The notes under the pieces: generated by a model
What the model was told of the DNA's origin: nothing
Databases searched by the model: none
Seen by the model: the letters and a program-made list of their open reading frames with translations, nothing else
In this document: positions 9,477-16,742 of the stretch, one piece after another
Numbering within the stretch: position 1 is the first letter of the stretch
How the letters are laid out: every line of letters starts with the position of its first letter
Assembly: GCF_001556185.1 (NCBI RefSeq)
Contig: NZ_LSIJ01000008.1
Location: 1-32,547, forward strand
DNA length: 32,547 nt
Reading direction: 5' to 3'
Source: Sphingomonas sp. CCH10-B3
GTDB taxonomy: Bacteria; Pseudomonadota; Alphaproteobacteria; Sphingomonadales; Sphingomonadaceae
Translations under genes and position numbers: made by a program

Positions 9477-9926
9477 TCAGCGACGCGCCGCGAAGAAAGC
9501 GCGCAGCAGGTCGGCCGAATCACGTTCGCCGATATGGGGATAGATTTCCGGGTGGTGGTGGCAGGTCGGCTGAGTGAAGAAGCGCGGGCCGTGCACGACC
9601 GCGCCGCCCTTGGGGTCATCGGCGCCGTAATAGATGCGGTCGATGCGGGCATGCGCGATGGCGCCGGCGCACATCGCGCAGGGCTCCAGCGTCACCCACA
9701 GGTCACAGCCGTCGAGCCGGTCGCGGTCGAGCAGCGCGGCGGCGGCGCGGATTGCGAGCAGCTCGGCATGCGCGGTCGGATCGTTCAGGCGGCGCGGGGC
9801 ATTGGCAGCGCGCGCGATGATGCGCCCGCCGCGCGTGATGACTGCACCGACGGGCACTTCCCCGGCATCGGCCGCCTCCATGGCGGCGGCAAGGGCTTCG
9901 CGCATTGGTTCGGGCAGCGGGAACAT
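9477..9926 (-). CDS. tadA: tRNA-specific adenosine deaminase
   Basis: A 149-residue zinc deaminase that converts A34 to inosine in tRNA-Arg(ACG), an essential decoding step. The catalytic signature is intact: H53-A-E55 in PTAHAELLAI, with the zinc ligands C83 and C86 in LEPCAMCAGAI. The downstream block RIYYGADDPKGGAV is also typical of TadA rather than of cytidine or guanine deaminases. The length is normal. It sits between the small membrane protein gene (45 bases upstream) and the CorC-type gene on the same strand. The ribosome binding site is weak. Confidence 0.94.
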   Translation of the reverse strand: MFPLPEPMREALAAAMEAADAGEVPVGAVITRGGRIIARAANAPRRLNDPTAHAELLAIRAAAALLDRDRLDGCDLWVTLEPCAMCAGAIAHARIDRIYYGADDPKGGAVVHGPRFFTQPTCHHHPEIYPHIGERDSADLLRAFFAARR

Positions 9927-9971
9927 TGCCCGCTTATGCGCGTCGCCCTTGCGGAGCGCCAGCCGTGACGC

Positions 9972-10262
9972 TCAGTTTGCGGGTTCGGTCTGGTTGGCGT
10001 CGGCCGGCTTTTTGACGCGCACGGTCGGCACGGCGATGGTGCGATTCTCGGTGCGCACGGTGGGGACGGCAACGGTCGTATTTTCCGTGCCGAGCTCGAC
10101 CGTCGCGACATTGACGGCAAAGCCCGGCGCCTGTCCGCCTTCGAGCTTCACTTCGGGGGCGCGGGCGACTTGCGTCTGGTTGAGCGTCACCAGCCCCAGC
10201 GCCCAGGCACCGAGGAACAGCAGGGCAGCAATGCCAACCAATCCGAGCAGAAATCGCATCAT
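9972..10262 (-). CDS. Small single-pass membrane protein with tandem repeats
   Basis: A 96-residue protein of unknown function. Residues 1-27 form a hydrophobic N-terminal segment (MMRFLLGLVGIAALLFLGAW), either an uncleaved anchor or a signal sequence. The exported part contains two adjacent 12-residue repeats at 59-70 and 71-82 sharing the pattern TEN-x-T-(V/I)-AVPTVR. The tail is polar and ends in Asn. GGGAGA lies just upstream; the second of two adjacent ATGs (10259) has better spacing and may be the true start. It is the first gene of the unit leading into tadA and is divergent from rpmB. I do not recognise a named family. Confidence 0.7.
   Translation of the reverse strand: MMRFLLGLVGIAALLFLGAWALGLVTLNQTQVARAPEVKLEGGQAPGFAVNVATVELGTENTTVAVPTVRTENRTIAVPTVRVKKPADANQTEPAN
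10017..10088 (-). repeat. Two 36-base coding repeats in the small membrane protein
   Basis: Adjacent units 10053-10088 and 10017-10052 encode two 12-residue repeats differing at only two residues (Thr/Arg and Val/Ile). They are in frame, so unit number could change without a frameshift. Confidence 0.7.
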
Positions 10263-10342
10263 CGTCTCCCGTCAGCCATCAAATCACGTGCGTAACAACG
10301 CGCGGCCAGGGCGGGGGTTGCACGGCTTTCCGCCGGAACAGG

Positions 10343-10371
10343 TTGACGGATCGGGCGCCGCACGCTATCGG
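10343..10371 (+). promoter_or_regulatory. Candidate rpmB promoter
   Basis: TTGACG (10343-10348) and TATCGG (10366-10371) are separated by 17 bases and lie about 40 bases upstream of the rpmB ATG. The TTGAC-N17-TAT layout fits housekeeping promoters of this group. It was assigned by eye. Confidence 0.5.
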
Positions 10372-10412
10372 CCCGCGCTTTCCACGCTCACGTGTTTTCA
10401 GGAATCATAGCG

Positions 10413-10703
10413 ATGTCGCGCATTTGCGAGCTGACCGGCAAGGGTCGGCAAGTGGGTCACAATGTTTCCCACGCCAATAACAAGACCAAGCGCACTTTTC
10501 TGCCGAACCTGCAGAATGTCACGCTGATTTCCGACGCGCTCGGCACCAGCGTGCGGCTGCGCGTTTCGACGCACGGGCTGCGGTCGGTCGAGCATGTCGG
10601 CGGGCTCGACAACTGGCTGGTCAAGGCCGGTGACGATGAACTGTCGCTGCGCGCGCGCCGCCTGAAGCGCCAGATCAAGAAGAAGCTGCAGCCCGCCGCT
10701 TAA
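10413..10703 (+). CDS. rpmB: 50S ribosomal protein L28
   Basis: A 96-residue component of the large ribosomal subunit. It starts with [20 protein letters not shown] and contains [15 protein letters not shown] and a basic C-terminus, all family hallmarks of alphaproteobacterial L28, which is slightly longer than the E. coli protein. An in-frame ATG seven codons upstream is rejected because the family begins at MSR and an AGGA lies at suitable distance from this ATG. It is a single-gene unit with its own candidate promoter. Its stop TAA shares bases with the stop of the convergent esterase-like gene. Confidence 0.97.
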   Translation: MSRICELTGKGRQVGHNVSHANNKTKRTFLPNLQNVTLISDALGTSVRLRVSTHGLRSVEHVGGLDNWLVKAGDDELSLRARRLKRQIKKKLQPAA

Positions 10704-11737
10704 GGCGATGATGCCCGGGGCGGGCGGGGCGGTGCCCCGCTCGCGGCCGTGTCGTCCAGCCGGAATTCGAGCAGCAGGCTCTGCTGCCACGGGCGCATCT
10801 GATTGTCGTCCGATATGATCCACAGCCGCGTCTCGCTGCCGCTGCGGACGACCGCGATTCCTTCGAAATTATCGTGCTGCGCTGGCGGTGCGAAACGGGC
10901 GATTTCCTGACCCTGCACAATGCCGTCGGGCTTCAGGGAACGCGGATCGATGATCGTGATGCAGGCGATGAAGCCTGTCGATGCGGCGAATCGGCGGTTG
11001 ACCGCGATCCAGCGACCGTCGGGCAGCTCGGCGATATCGGTCGGGCGAAAGCCTGCAGGTGCGACATAGCTGAAGCGAAAGCCGCGCTGCGGATCGCGCA
11101 CCGGGTCGCCCGCGAAAACGATGCCGCCCACCCCCGGCTTGCCGGGCCAGTTTTCCGATTCGTCGATCAGCACGAAACGCCCGTCGCGCAGGCGCATCAT
11201 CGCTTCGGCGCCGCGATTTTCGGGCCAGCTACGCATCGCGCGGGGGGCGCTCAATGCCTCGGCACGCGCGAATCGGCGGGCATAGCGCCAGATCTGGTTG
11301 CTGGTTTCGAATGCGACCCAGATTTTGCCGGTCGCGGGATCGACTGCCATCGATTCGGAATCGCGATCGCTTTTTTCCCAGCCGCTGCCGGGGCCGTCGG
11401 GGAGCGTGAAGACGCTTGGCGCATGCAACTGGCCCGCCGCATCAAGCGTGAAGCGGATGCCTTGGCCGCCGTCGTTGAGGAGCGTGAAGCGCTCGCCGTC
11501 GGTCGCGAGCGATGAAAATCCGCCGAATGCCGAATCGCCGCTGACGAAGCGGAAGCCGCGCAGGAAGGTCAGCGCGCCAAGCCGCTGCCGCGCGGGCGCA
11601 TCGGGAAACAAGGCGGCCGGTTCGAGCCGGAAGGGGATGCGGGGATCAGGCACATCACCGCGTGGCGCTCCGGTCCACGACGGCACGAACAGATAGGCTA
11701 GCAGGATCGAGTGCCAAAGGCGCATCGGCACGCTCAT
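10700..11737 (-). CDS. Secreted esterase-like/phytase-like beta-propeller protein
   Basis: A 345-residue predicted exported protein that I place in the 'esterase-like activity of phytase' family (Pfam PF13449 type). A signal peptide is visible ([20 protein letters not shown]). Family-like blocks include [31 protein letters not shown] (early, split here as [19 protein letters not shown]), [33 protein letters not shown] and [10 protein letters not shown]. These acidic, calcium-type loops repeat around a propeller. The frame is open to 11797, but the start at 11737 is preferred because it opens the signal peptide directly and has a G-rich site upstream; it also frees the octamer array upstream. 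The substrate is unknown. The stop overlaps the rpmB stop (TTAA). Confidence 0.82.
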   Translation of the reverse strand: MSVPMRLWHSILLAYLFVPSWTGAPRGDVPDPRIPFRLEPAALFPDAPARQRLGALTFLRGFRFVSGDSAFGGFSSLATDGERFTLLNDGGQGIRFTLDAAGQLHAPSVFTLPDGPGSGWEKSDRDSESMAVDPATGKIWVAFETSNQIWRYARRFARAEALSAPRAMRSWPENRGAEAMMRLRDGRFVLIDESENWPGKPGVGGIVFAGDPVRDPQRGFRFSYVAPAGFRPTDIAELPDGRWIAVNRRFAASTGFIACITIIDPRSLKPDGIVQGQEIARFAPPAQHDNFEGIAVVRSGSETRLWIISDDNQMRPWQQSLLLEFRLDDTAASGAPPRPPRASSP

Positions 11738-11773
11738 AGAAGCCCCCGCGCCGCATGAAAGGGGCAAGATTGC

Positions 11774-11822
11774 CTGAACGCGCGATAACGATCGCATTCA
11801 GGCTGCGATCAAAAGCGTTCAG
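11774..11822. promoter_or_regulatory. Three-copy octamer array upstream of the glycine-zipper gene
   Basis: The octamer GC(A/G)TTCAG occurs at 11794-11801 and 11815-11822, and inverted as CTGAACGC at 11774-11781. Centre-to-centre distances are 20 and 21 bases, about two helical turns, so all three face the same side of the DNA. It lies 66-114 bases upstream of the glycine-zipper start. It may bind an envelope-stress or response regulator; the factor is unknown. Confidence 0.45.
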
Positions 11823-11887
11823 CTAAATCGTCATCATCGAACGACGGCAATGTTGCCAGGGTCCGAAGAGTTGAAATGGAGACAGCG

Positions 11888-12280
11888 ATGATGAAGAAGT
11901 TCACGCTCGCCAGTGTCGCGATTGCCCTGTCGGCCTCGGCACTTGTTCCGGTCGCACCGGCAGCCGCGCAATATCGTGGCGATGGCTATTACCAGAATGA
12001 CGGTTATCGCGGCTATGATGATCGTGGTTACGATCGGCGTGACTACCGCGACTATCGCGACAACCGCTGGGACGATCGGCGCGATTACCGCCAGAACTAC
12101 CGTTACGATTACCGCAACAATTACCGGCGCAATCGCTGCGACGCCACCACCGGCACGATCCTCGGCGCGATCGTCGGCGGGTTGCTCGGCAACGGCATCG
12201 CTGGCCGCGGTGACCGCGCGGCGGGCACGATCGTCGGTGGCGCCGGCAATGCGATCGCCAAAGACGGCTGCCGCCGCTAA
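11888..12280 (+). CDS. Glycine-zipper 2TM envelope protein with Tyr/Asp/Arg-rich domain
   Basis: A 130-residue exported protein. The signal peptide (about residues 1-28) ends in APAAAQ. Residues 29-83 are extremely rich in Tyr, Asp, Arg and Asn in alternating pattern (for example YDRRDYRDYRDNRWDDRRDY). Residues 87-124 form a glycine zipper (GTILGAIVGGLLGNGIAGRG, then AAGTIVGGAGNAI) like the 17-kDa surface antigen/SlyB type. Cys84 and Cys128 flank the zipper. The start at 11888 is chosen because GGAGA lies five bases upstream; ATG codons at 11876 and 11891 are alternatives. Such proteins are typically outer-membrane associated and stress induced, which fits the repeated upstream motif. Exact function is unknown. 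Confidence 0.85.
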   Translation: MMKKFTLASVAIALSASALVPVAPAAAQYRGDGYYQNDGYRGYDDRGYDRRDYRDYRDNRWDDRRDYRQNYRYDYRNNYRRNRCDATTGTILGAIVGGLLGNGIAGRGDRAAGTIVGGAGNAIAKDGCRR

Positions 12281-12285
12281 ATCTT

Positions 12286-12334
12286 CCCTCGCGTAGCGTA
12301 TCGAGGGCGGGGGCGGGTTTCCGGGAGGGAACCC
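12286..12334 (+). terminator. Hairpins after the glycine-zipper gene
   Basis: CCCTCG (12286-12291) pairs with CGAGGG (12302-12307), and GGGTTTCC (12315-12322) pairs with GGGAACCC (12327-12334) through one G-T wobble. They begin six bases after the stop codon. No T-run follows directly, so the role as terminator is plausible but not secure. Confidence 0.4.
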
Positions 12335-12470
12335 ACCCCTAGTTGTTTGGGGGGTGATGCACACCCCGTTCGCTTCGTGCCAAGCCGAGAAATGGTCGAT
12401 GCGCGGGTGGTCTGCTCGAAGCGACCTCAACGAAGGACGCTACGTAGTGCCTGCTCTTTCGAGACGCTCC

Positions 12471-12565
12471 CGTCATCCCCGCGAAGGCGGGGATCCATAG
12501 GCGCTGAGCATCGTAATGCTGTCGCACGTCATCCAATATGGATTCCCGCCTTCGCGGGAATGACG
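12471..12565. repeat. Inverted pair of REP sequences (REPIN-like)
   Basis: A 29-base unit CGTCATCCCCGCGAAGGCGG... (12471-12499) is repeated in opposite orientation at 12537-12565 with two differences. Each unit contains its own small stem (CCCCGC/GCGGGG or CCCGC/GCGGG around GAAG), and the pair can fold into one long hairpin with a 37-base loop. This matches the common proteobacterial GTCATTCCCGCG repeat class, mobilised elsewhere in the genome by a RAYT-type transposase. Confidence 0.85.
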
Positions 12566-12674
12566 ACCAAGCTTTAGGATATGCACAGGCCGACGCGCTG
12601 GACATCAGCGTCGAACAAGTGTCGCCGTCGGCCGGGTTCGGGACTTCGCCCGACCCGCCGGCCGTGCCAGGCGC

Positions 12675-12715
12675 TGCGCGGGCTGGCCCGCGCACCGGCC
12701 CGCGGCACGCGGGCC
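12675..12715 (-). terminator. Tandem GC-rich hairpins after phaB
   Basis: GGCCCGCG (12697-12704) pairs with CGCGGGCC (12708-12715) around GCA, and TGCGCGGGC (12675-12683) pairs with GCCCGCGCA (12686-12694). The first hairpin begins eight bases after the reductase stop on the minus strand. No T-run follows, so they may act as a Rho-dependent or mRNA-protecting 3' end. Confidence 0.45.
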
Positions 12716-12723
12716 TGCGCCCG

Positions 12724-13446
12724 TCAGTACATATGCTGGCCGCCGTTGATGCTGAGCGTCGAGCCGGTGATGAATGCGCCGCCGTCGCAGCACAGGAACG
12801 TCACGGCGCGCGCGATTTCTTCGGCCTGACCGAGCCGCCCGACCGGGATCTTGGCGACGATCTTCTCAAGCACTTCGCCCGGCACCGCAGCGACCATGTC
12901 GGTGTCGATATAGCCCGGCGCGATCGCATTGACGGTCACATTGAACTTGGCGCCTTCCTGCGCCAGCGCCTTGGTGAAGCCGTGGATGCCCGATTTGGCG
13001 GCAGCATAGTTGACCTGACCATATTGCCCGGCCTGGCCGTTGATCGAGCCGATGTTGACGATGCGGCCCCATTTGCGCTCGCGCATGCCCGGGAACACCG
13101 CCTTGGCCATGTTGAAGCAGCCGCCCAAATTGGTGTCGATGACTTCCTTCCACGCCTGATAGGTCAGCTTCAGGATGGTGCCGTCGCGGGTGATGCCGGC
13201 GTTGTTGATCAGGATGTCGACCGGGCCGAGTTCTTCGGCAACCTGCGCCGCGCCCGCCTGGCACGCGTCATAATCGGCGACATCCCACTTGTATGCCTTG
13301 ATGCCGGTGCGTTCGGTGAAGGCGCGTGCGCGCTCGTCATTGCCTGCGTAATTGGCAGCGACGGTGACGCCCTGCTCCTTCAGGCCAAGGCTGATGGCCT
13401 CGCCGATACCCCGTGTGCCGCCGGTGACAATCGCAACGCGTGCCAT
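12724..13446 (-). CDS. phaB: Acetoacetyl-CoA reductase
   Basis: A 240-residue short-chain dehydrogenase reducing acetoacetyl-CoA to (R)-3-hydroxybutyryl-CoA with NADPH, the second step of polyhydroxybutyrate synthesis. The cofactor motif TGGTRGIG is at 8-15, NNAG at 81-84, the catalytic Ser134 in NIGSINGQ, and Tyr147 with Lys151 in YAAAK. PhaB-specific blocks are visible: LTYQAWKEVIDTNLGGCFNM, RKWGRIVNIGSINGQAGQYG and ending in NGGQHMY. The length is typical. GGAGAGG lies just before the ATG. It is the last gene of a four-gene minus-strand run, 30 bases after hemH. FabG is the alternative identity, but the C-terminal and central blocks favour PhaB. Confidence 0.93.
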   Translation of the reverse strand: MARVAIVTGGTRGIGEAISLGLKEQGVTVAANYAGNDERARAFTERTGIKAYKWDVADYDACQAGAAQVAEELGPVDILINNAGITRDGTILKLTYQAWKEVIDTNLGGCFNMAKAVFPGMRERKWGRIVNIGSINGQAGQYGQVNYAAAKSGIHGFTKALAQEGAKFNVTVNAIAPGYIDTDMVAAVPGEVLEKIVAKIPVGRLGQAEEIARAVTFLCCDGGAFITGSTLSINGGQHMY

Positions 13447-13476
13447 AAACCTCTCCTCTTCTTCGTTGGGGAAAGG

Positions 13477-14484
13477 CTAGTCTGCGGCGCGCCAACCTTC
13501 AAGCTCGCGTGCAAGCAAGGTGCGCAGCATGTCGATGCCGATCGGCGAATCGTTAAGGCAGGGCAGATAGGCGAAGTGCGTCCCGCCTGCTTCCTCGAAT
13601 TGCTCGCGGCCGCGAATCGCGATTTCCTCGAGCGTCTCCAGACAGTCGGACGAAAATCCCGGGGCGACGACGACGACTTTCCTTATCCCCTTGCCCGGCA
13701 TGGCTTCCAGCGTCGCATCAGTCGCGGGTTCGAGCCAGATCGCCGGGCCGAAGCGCGACTGGAAAGTCACGGTCACTTCGCGGCCAAGGGCTTCGCCCAG
13801 CAGCCGCGCCGTCTTCTGGCACTGGCAGTGATAGGGGTCGCCAAGCGCGAGCGTGCGCGCGGGCATGCCGTGGAAACTGACGACGAGCGCATCGGGCTCG
13901 AAATCGAGACGCGCGAGCCCCTCGGCAATCGATGCGCGCAGCGCTTCGATATGGACCGGATCGTCATAATAGGGCGGCAGTGTGCGCAAGGCGGGTTGCC
14001 AGCGCATCGCGCGCAGCAGTTCGAACGCCTTGTCGTTGGCGGTCGCCGTCGTCGCCGCGCAATATTGCGGGTAAAGCGGCGCCAGCAGGATGCGGTCGCA
14101 GCCGGCGTCGTGCAGCCGCGTCATCACGGTTTCGATCGACGGATTGCCATAGCGCATCGCCCAGTCGACGATCACGTCGGGGCCGAACGCATCCTTCAGC
14201 GCCGCCGCCTGACGCTTGGTATTGGCGGCGAGCGGCGAGCCGTCGTCGGACCAGACCGCGCGATAGGCCTCGGCCGATTTCTGCGGGCGGGTGTTGAGGA
14301 TGATCCCGCGCAGCACCGGCTGCCAGATGATCGCCGGCAGCTCGACCACGCGGCGATCAGACAGGAATTCGCGCAGGTAATTCTTGACCGATTTGGTGTC
14401 GGGGCCATCGGGCGTGCCGAGATTGGTCAGCATCACCCCGATTCTGCGCGGCTTGACAGGCGGATGGTCGGCAGGGCGGCTCAT
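13477..14484 (-). CDS. hemH: Ferrochelatase
   Basis: A 335-residue enzyme inserting ferrous iron into protoporphyrin IX, the last step of heme synthesis. Conserved blocks: GVMLTNLGTPDGP near the N-terminus, LAPLYPQYCAATTATA, the catalytic His205 in VVSFHGMPAR, the Cys-containing DPYHCQCQKTA common in alphaproteobacterial forms, and FQSRFGPAIWLEPATD with Glu252. The frame is open far upstream, but family length and the N-terminal block fix the start at 14484, where the ATG overlaps the TGA of the molybdenum hydroxylase gene (ATGA). Translational coupling to that gene is therefore likely. Confidence 0.96.
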   Translation of the reverse strand: MSRPADHPPVKPRRIGVMLTNLGTPDGPDTKSVKNYLREFLSDRRVVELPAIIWQPVLRGIILNTRPQKSAEAYRAVWSDDGSPLAANTKRQAAALKDAFGPDVIVDWAMRYGNPSIETVMTRLHDAGCDRILLAPLYPQYCAATTATANDKAFELLRAMRWQPALRTLPPYYDDPVHIEALRASIAEGLARLDFEPDALVVSFHGMPARTLALGDPYHCQCQKTARLLGEALGREVTVTFQSRFGPAIWLEPATDATLEAMPGKGIRKVVVVAPGFSSDCLETLEEIAIRGREQFEEAGGTHFAYLPCLNDSPIGIDMLRTLLARELEGWRAAD

Positions 14485-16703
14485 AACGGCGCCGTAAACG
14501 GCAATGCGCGCAAGCGAAAGCCCGCAGCAGCCTGAAGCGCATTGGCAATTGCCGGCGCGACCGGTGGCACCGCCAGTTCGCTGACGCCGCCGGGTTCGGC
14601 CTCGCTGCGAATCAGCTCGACGGTAATGTCGGGCGCATCGGCCAGCAGCGGCAGGTTGAGTTGCCCCATATGGTGCACAGTCGCCCGGCCATCGCGCAAA
14701 CCGGTCGCGCCGCCCAGCGCCGCTGCCATGCCGAACAACAGGCCGCCTTCGATCTGTTGCAGCACCAGATCGGGATTGATCTGACGCCCGCAATCGACCG
14801 CGGCGACCAGCCGGTCGATCCGCGGCCGTCCGGCATCGAAATGCGCCTCCGCCAGCACCGCGATGTGGCTGCCGCGAAACGAATGGCAGGCAATGCCCTG
14901 GCCGCTGCCCGCCACGCCGCCTTCCCAGCCGCCAAGCGCTGCCGCCGTCGACAGGCAGCGCACCAGGCGCGGCTCGCCAGCGATCGCGACGCGGAACGAC
15001 AGCGGCTCGGTGCCCGCGACATGCGCCAGTTCGTCGAGGAAGCATTCGGTGAAGAAGGCGGTGTAGCTGTGCGCTCCTGAACGCCAATGTCCGGTCGGCA
15101 CGCCGATATCGACCGGGTGATGATCGATCGCGAAGCTGGGGAATCGGTAGAAGGGCAGCGCGCCTGCCACCGCATAGGGATCGCCGACGCCGTGCAGGCC
15201 GAGGGCCGCCTGAACCCCGGTTTCGCCCGCGAACAGCCGGGCGGCGATCTCGCGCCCCGTCGCGGGGGCGGCGATCTTGGTCAGCCAGCCCATGATGCTG
15301 CCGTTGAGCCCGACCCGCGCGGTGAGGCGCGCAGCAGCGGGCGGGCGATAGCGGTCATGCGCCAGATCCTCGCGCCGCGACCAGATCAACTGCACCGGGC
15401 GCTTCAGCTTTTGTGCGATAACCGCGGCTTGCGCGGCGACTTCATGTTCCAGATTGGCGCCGAACGAGCCGCCTGCCATCGTCGGGTGCAGGACGACAGC
15501 GCTCTCGGCCAGGCCGATCGCGGCGGCAGCGGTCGCACGCGCGCGGGCCGGCGCCAGCGTCGGCATCCACAGATCGAGCTGGCCACGCGCAAAGCGTGCA
15601 GTCGCGGTCATTGTCTCCATCGACGCATGAACCGCGAGCCCGACGCGGTAATCGGCGGTCACCACCCGCGCGCCCTTGAACACCGATCGCAGGTCGCCGC
15701 GTGATGCCATCCGCTCGCCGGGGCCGTTGAGTGCCGCCATCAGCGCCTTGTCGATGCTGGCGGTCGAAGCGCGTGGGCCGCTTGTTTCGAACTGCGGCTT
15801 CATCAGGTCGAGCGCCTGATTCGCGCTCCACCAGCTGCTGGCGACGGCCGCGACCCAGCGGTCGGTCGCAATGACATCGACCAGCCCACGCACGCCATCG
15901 GCGCGCTTGCGATCGAATCCCTTCACTCGGCCGCTATCGCCGGGCGCCTGACGGATCGCGGCATAGACCATGTCGGGCAAGCGGATGTCGCCTGCGAAAC
16001 TGGCCGAGCCGTCAACCTTGGCAGGCACGTCGAGCCGGGGCAGCGACTGGCCGGTCAGCCGCCCGGCATCGCCGGTGCGCAGCGGCAGCGGATCGGGCGG
16101 GTCGAACGCCGCGGCTTCAGCCGCGAGCGGGCCGAAGCGCAGCCGGTCCTTGCCGTGGATGACGAAGCCATTGGCAGTGTTGCATGTGCGCCAGTCGACT
16201 CCCCAGCGAGCGGCGGCCGCCTGGCACAGCAGGACGCGGGCGACCGCCCCGGCGCGGCGCAAGTCGCGCTCGAACGCGCGGACCGAGCTCGACCCTGCCG
16301 TCAGCATCAGCGTGATCCGCGTCGCATAGCCGCGTGTCAGTTCAGGCGGCAGGCCGGCGAAGACACCTTCCAACATTTCCTCGGCGCCGAGTGGATTGGC
16401 GTAGAGCGGGTTGAGCGGTGCCGGCTCGACCGACACGGTGCGCCAGTCGGCGCCAAGCTCATCGGCCAGGATCTGTGGCAGCGCGGTGTAGACGCCCTGA
16501 CCGTGTTCGGTCTGCGGAATGGCGACGGCGACATGACCATCGGCGCCGATCTTGAGCCACGCGCCCATGATCGTCTCGCCTTGGGCAGCGGTCAAATTGG
16601 GCGCATAGTGGCGTGGCCAGACGCTCCAGGCGACGAGCAGACCCAGCCCGGCGCCCCCGCCGATCAGCAGGCGACGCCTGTCGATACTCACGCCCAATGC
16701 CAT
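14481..16703 (-). CDS. Xanthine dehydrogenase family molybdopterin-binding subunit (IorB-like)
   Basis: A 740-residue molybdenum hydroxylase large subunit of the isoquinoline 1-oxidoreductase beta/aldehyde dehydrogenase type. The N-terminus has a Tat-like signal: SIDRRRLLIGGGAGLGLLVAW. Family blocks include IPQTEHGQGVYTALPQILADEL, GQSLPRLDVPAKVDGSASFAGD, MAGGSFGANLEHEVAAQAA, GHWRSGAHSYTAFFTECFLDEL and VDCGRQINPDLVLQQIEGG. The C-terminal active-site region reads GGVSELAVPPVAPAIANAL; the usual form is GVGEPG..PP, so the glutamate is kept but the next residues differ. Enzymes of this type need a small [2Fe-2S] subunit, not found next to it or elsewhere in the window. It lies 39 bases downstream of the ligase gene and overlaps hemH. 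The substrate is unknown. Confidence 0.9.
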   Translation of the reverse strand: MALGVSIDRRRLLIGGGAGLGLLVAWSVWPRHYAPNLTAAQGETIMGAWLKIGADGHVAVAIPQTEHGQGVYTALPQILADELGADWRTVSVEPAPLNPLYANPLGAEEMLEGVFAGLPPELTRGYATRITLMLTAGSSSVRAFERDLRRAGAVARVLLCQAAAARWGVDWRTCNTANGFVIHGKDRLRFGPLAAEAAAFDPPDPLPLRTGDAGRLTGQSLPRLDVPAKVDGSASFAGDIRLPDMVYAAIRQAPGDSGRVKGFDRKRADGVRGLVDVIATDRWVAAVASSWWSANQALDLMKPQFETSGPRASTASIDKALMAALNGPGERMASRGDLRSVFKGARVVTADYRVGLAVHASMETMTATARFARGQLDLWMPTLAPARARATAAAAIGLAESAVVLHPTMAGGSFGANLEHEVAAQAAVIAQKLKRPVQLIWSRREDLAHDRYRPPAAARLTARVGLNGSIMGWLTKIAAPATGREIAARLFAGETGVQAALGLHGVGDPYAVAGALPFYRFPSFAIDHHPVDIGVPTGHWRSGAHSYTAFFTECFLDELAHVAGTEPLSFRVAIAGEPRLVRCLSTAAALGGWEGGVAGSGQGIACHSFRGSHIAVLAEAHFDAGRPRIDRLVAAVDCGRQINPDLVLQQIEGGLLFGMAAALGGATGLRDGRATVHHMGQLNLPLLADAPDITVELIRSEAEPGGVSELAVPPVAPAIANALQAAAGFRLRALPFTAPL

Positions 16704-16742
16704 AGAGCGACCTCTAGGGCCCGACCGGCGGCAGCGCCAGCG

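Larger units (their letters stand above)
12281..12723. other. Gene-free spacer with hairpins and REP pair
   Basis: No gene is seen between the glycine-zipper gene and the reductase gene. The spacer holds two hairpins after the glycine-zipper gene (12286-12334), an inverted REP pair (12471-12565) and two strong GC hairpins after the reductase gene (12675-12715). Frames through the REP pair give peptides of the FPRRRES / WIPAFAGMT type, a well-known translation artefact of this repeat class. Confidence 0.7.

Noticed and set aside
12339..12695. Minus-strand frame with SSFPRRRESI and WIPAFAGMT
   Set aside because: These peptides are the translation of the inverted REP pair, a well-known false gene pattern.
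12538..14535. Long plus-strand open frame (665 codons) across phaB and hemH
   Set aside because: Antisense to two complete recognised genes; its product is low complexity and begins inside the REP pair.
14485..15087. Upstream extension of hemH to a 536-residue product
   Set aside because: The extension lies within the molybdenum hydroxylase gene; hemH has a family-like start at 14484.
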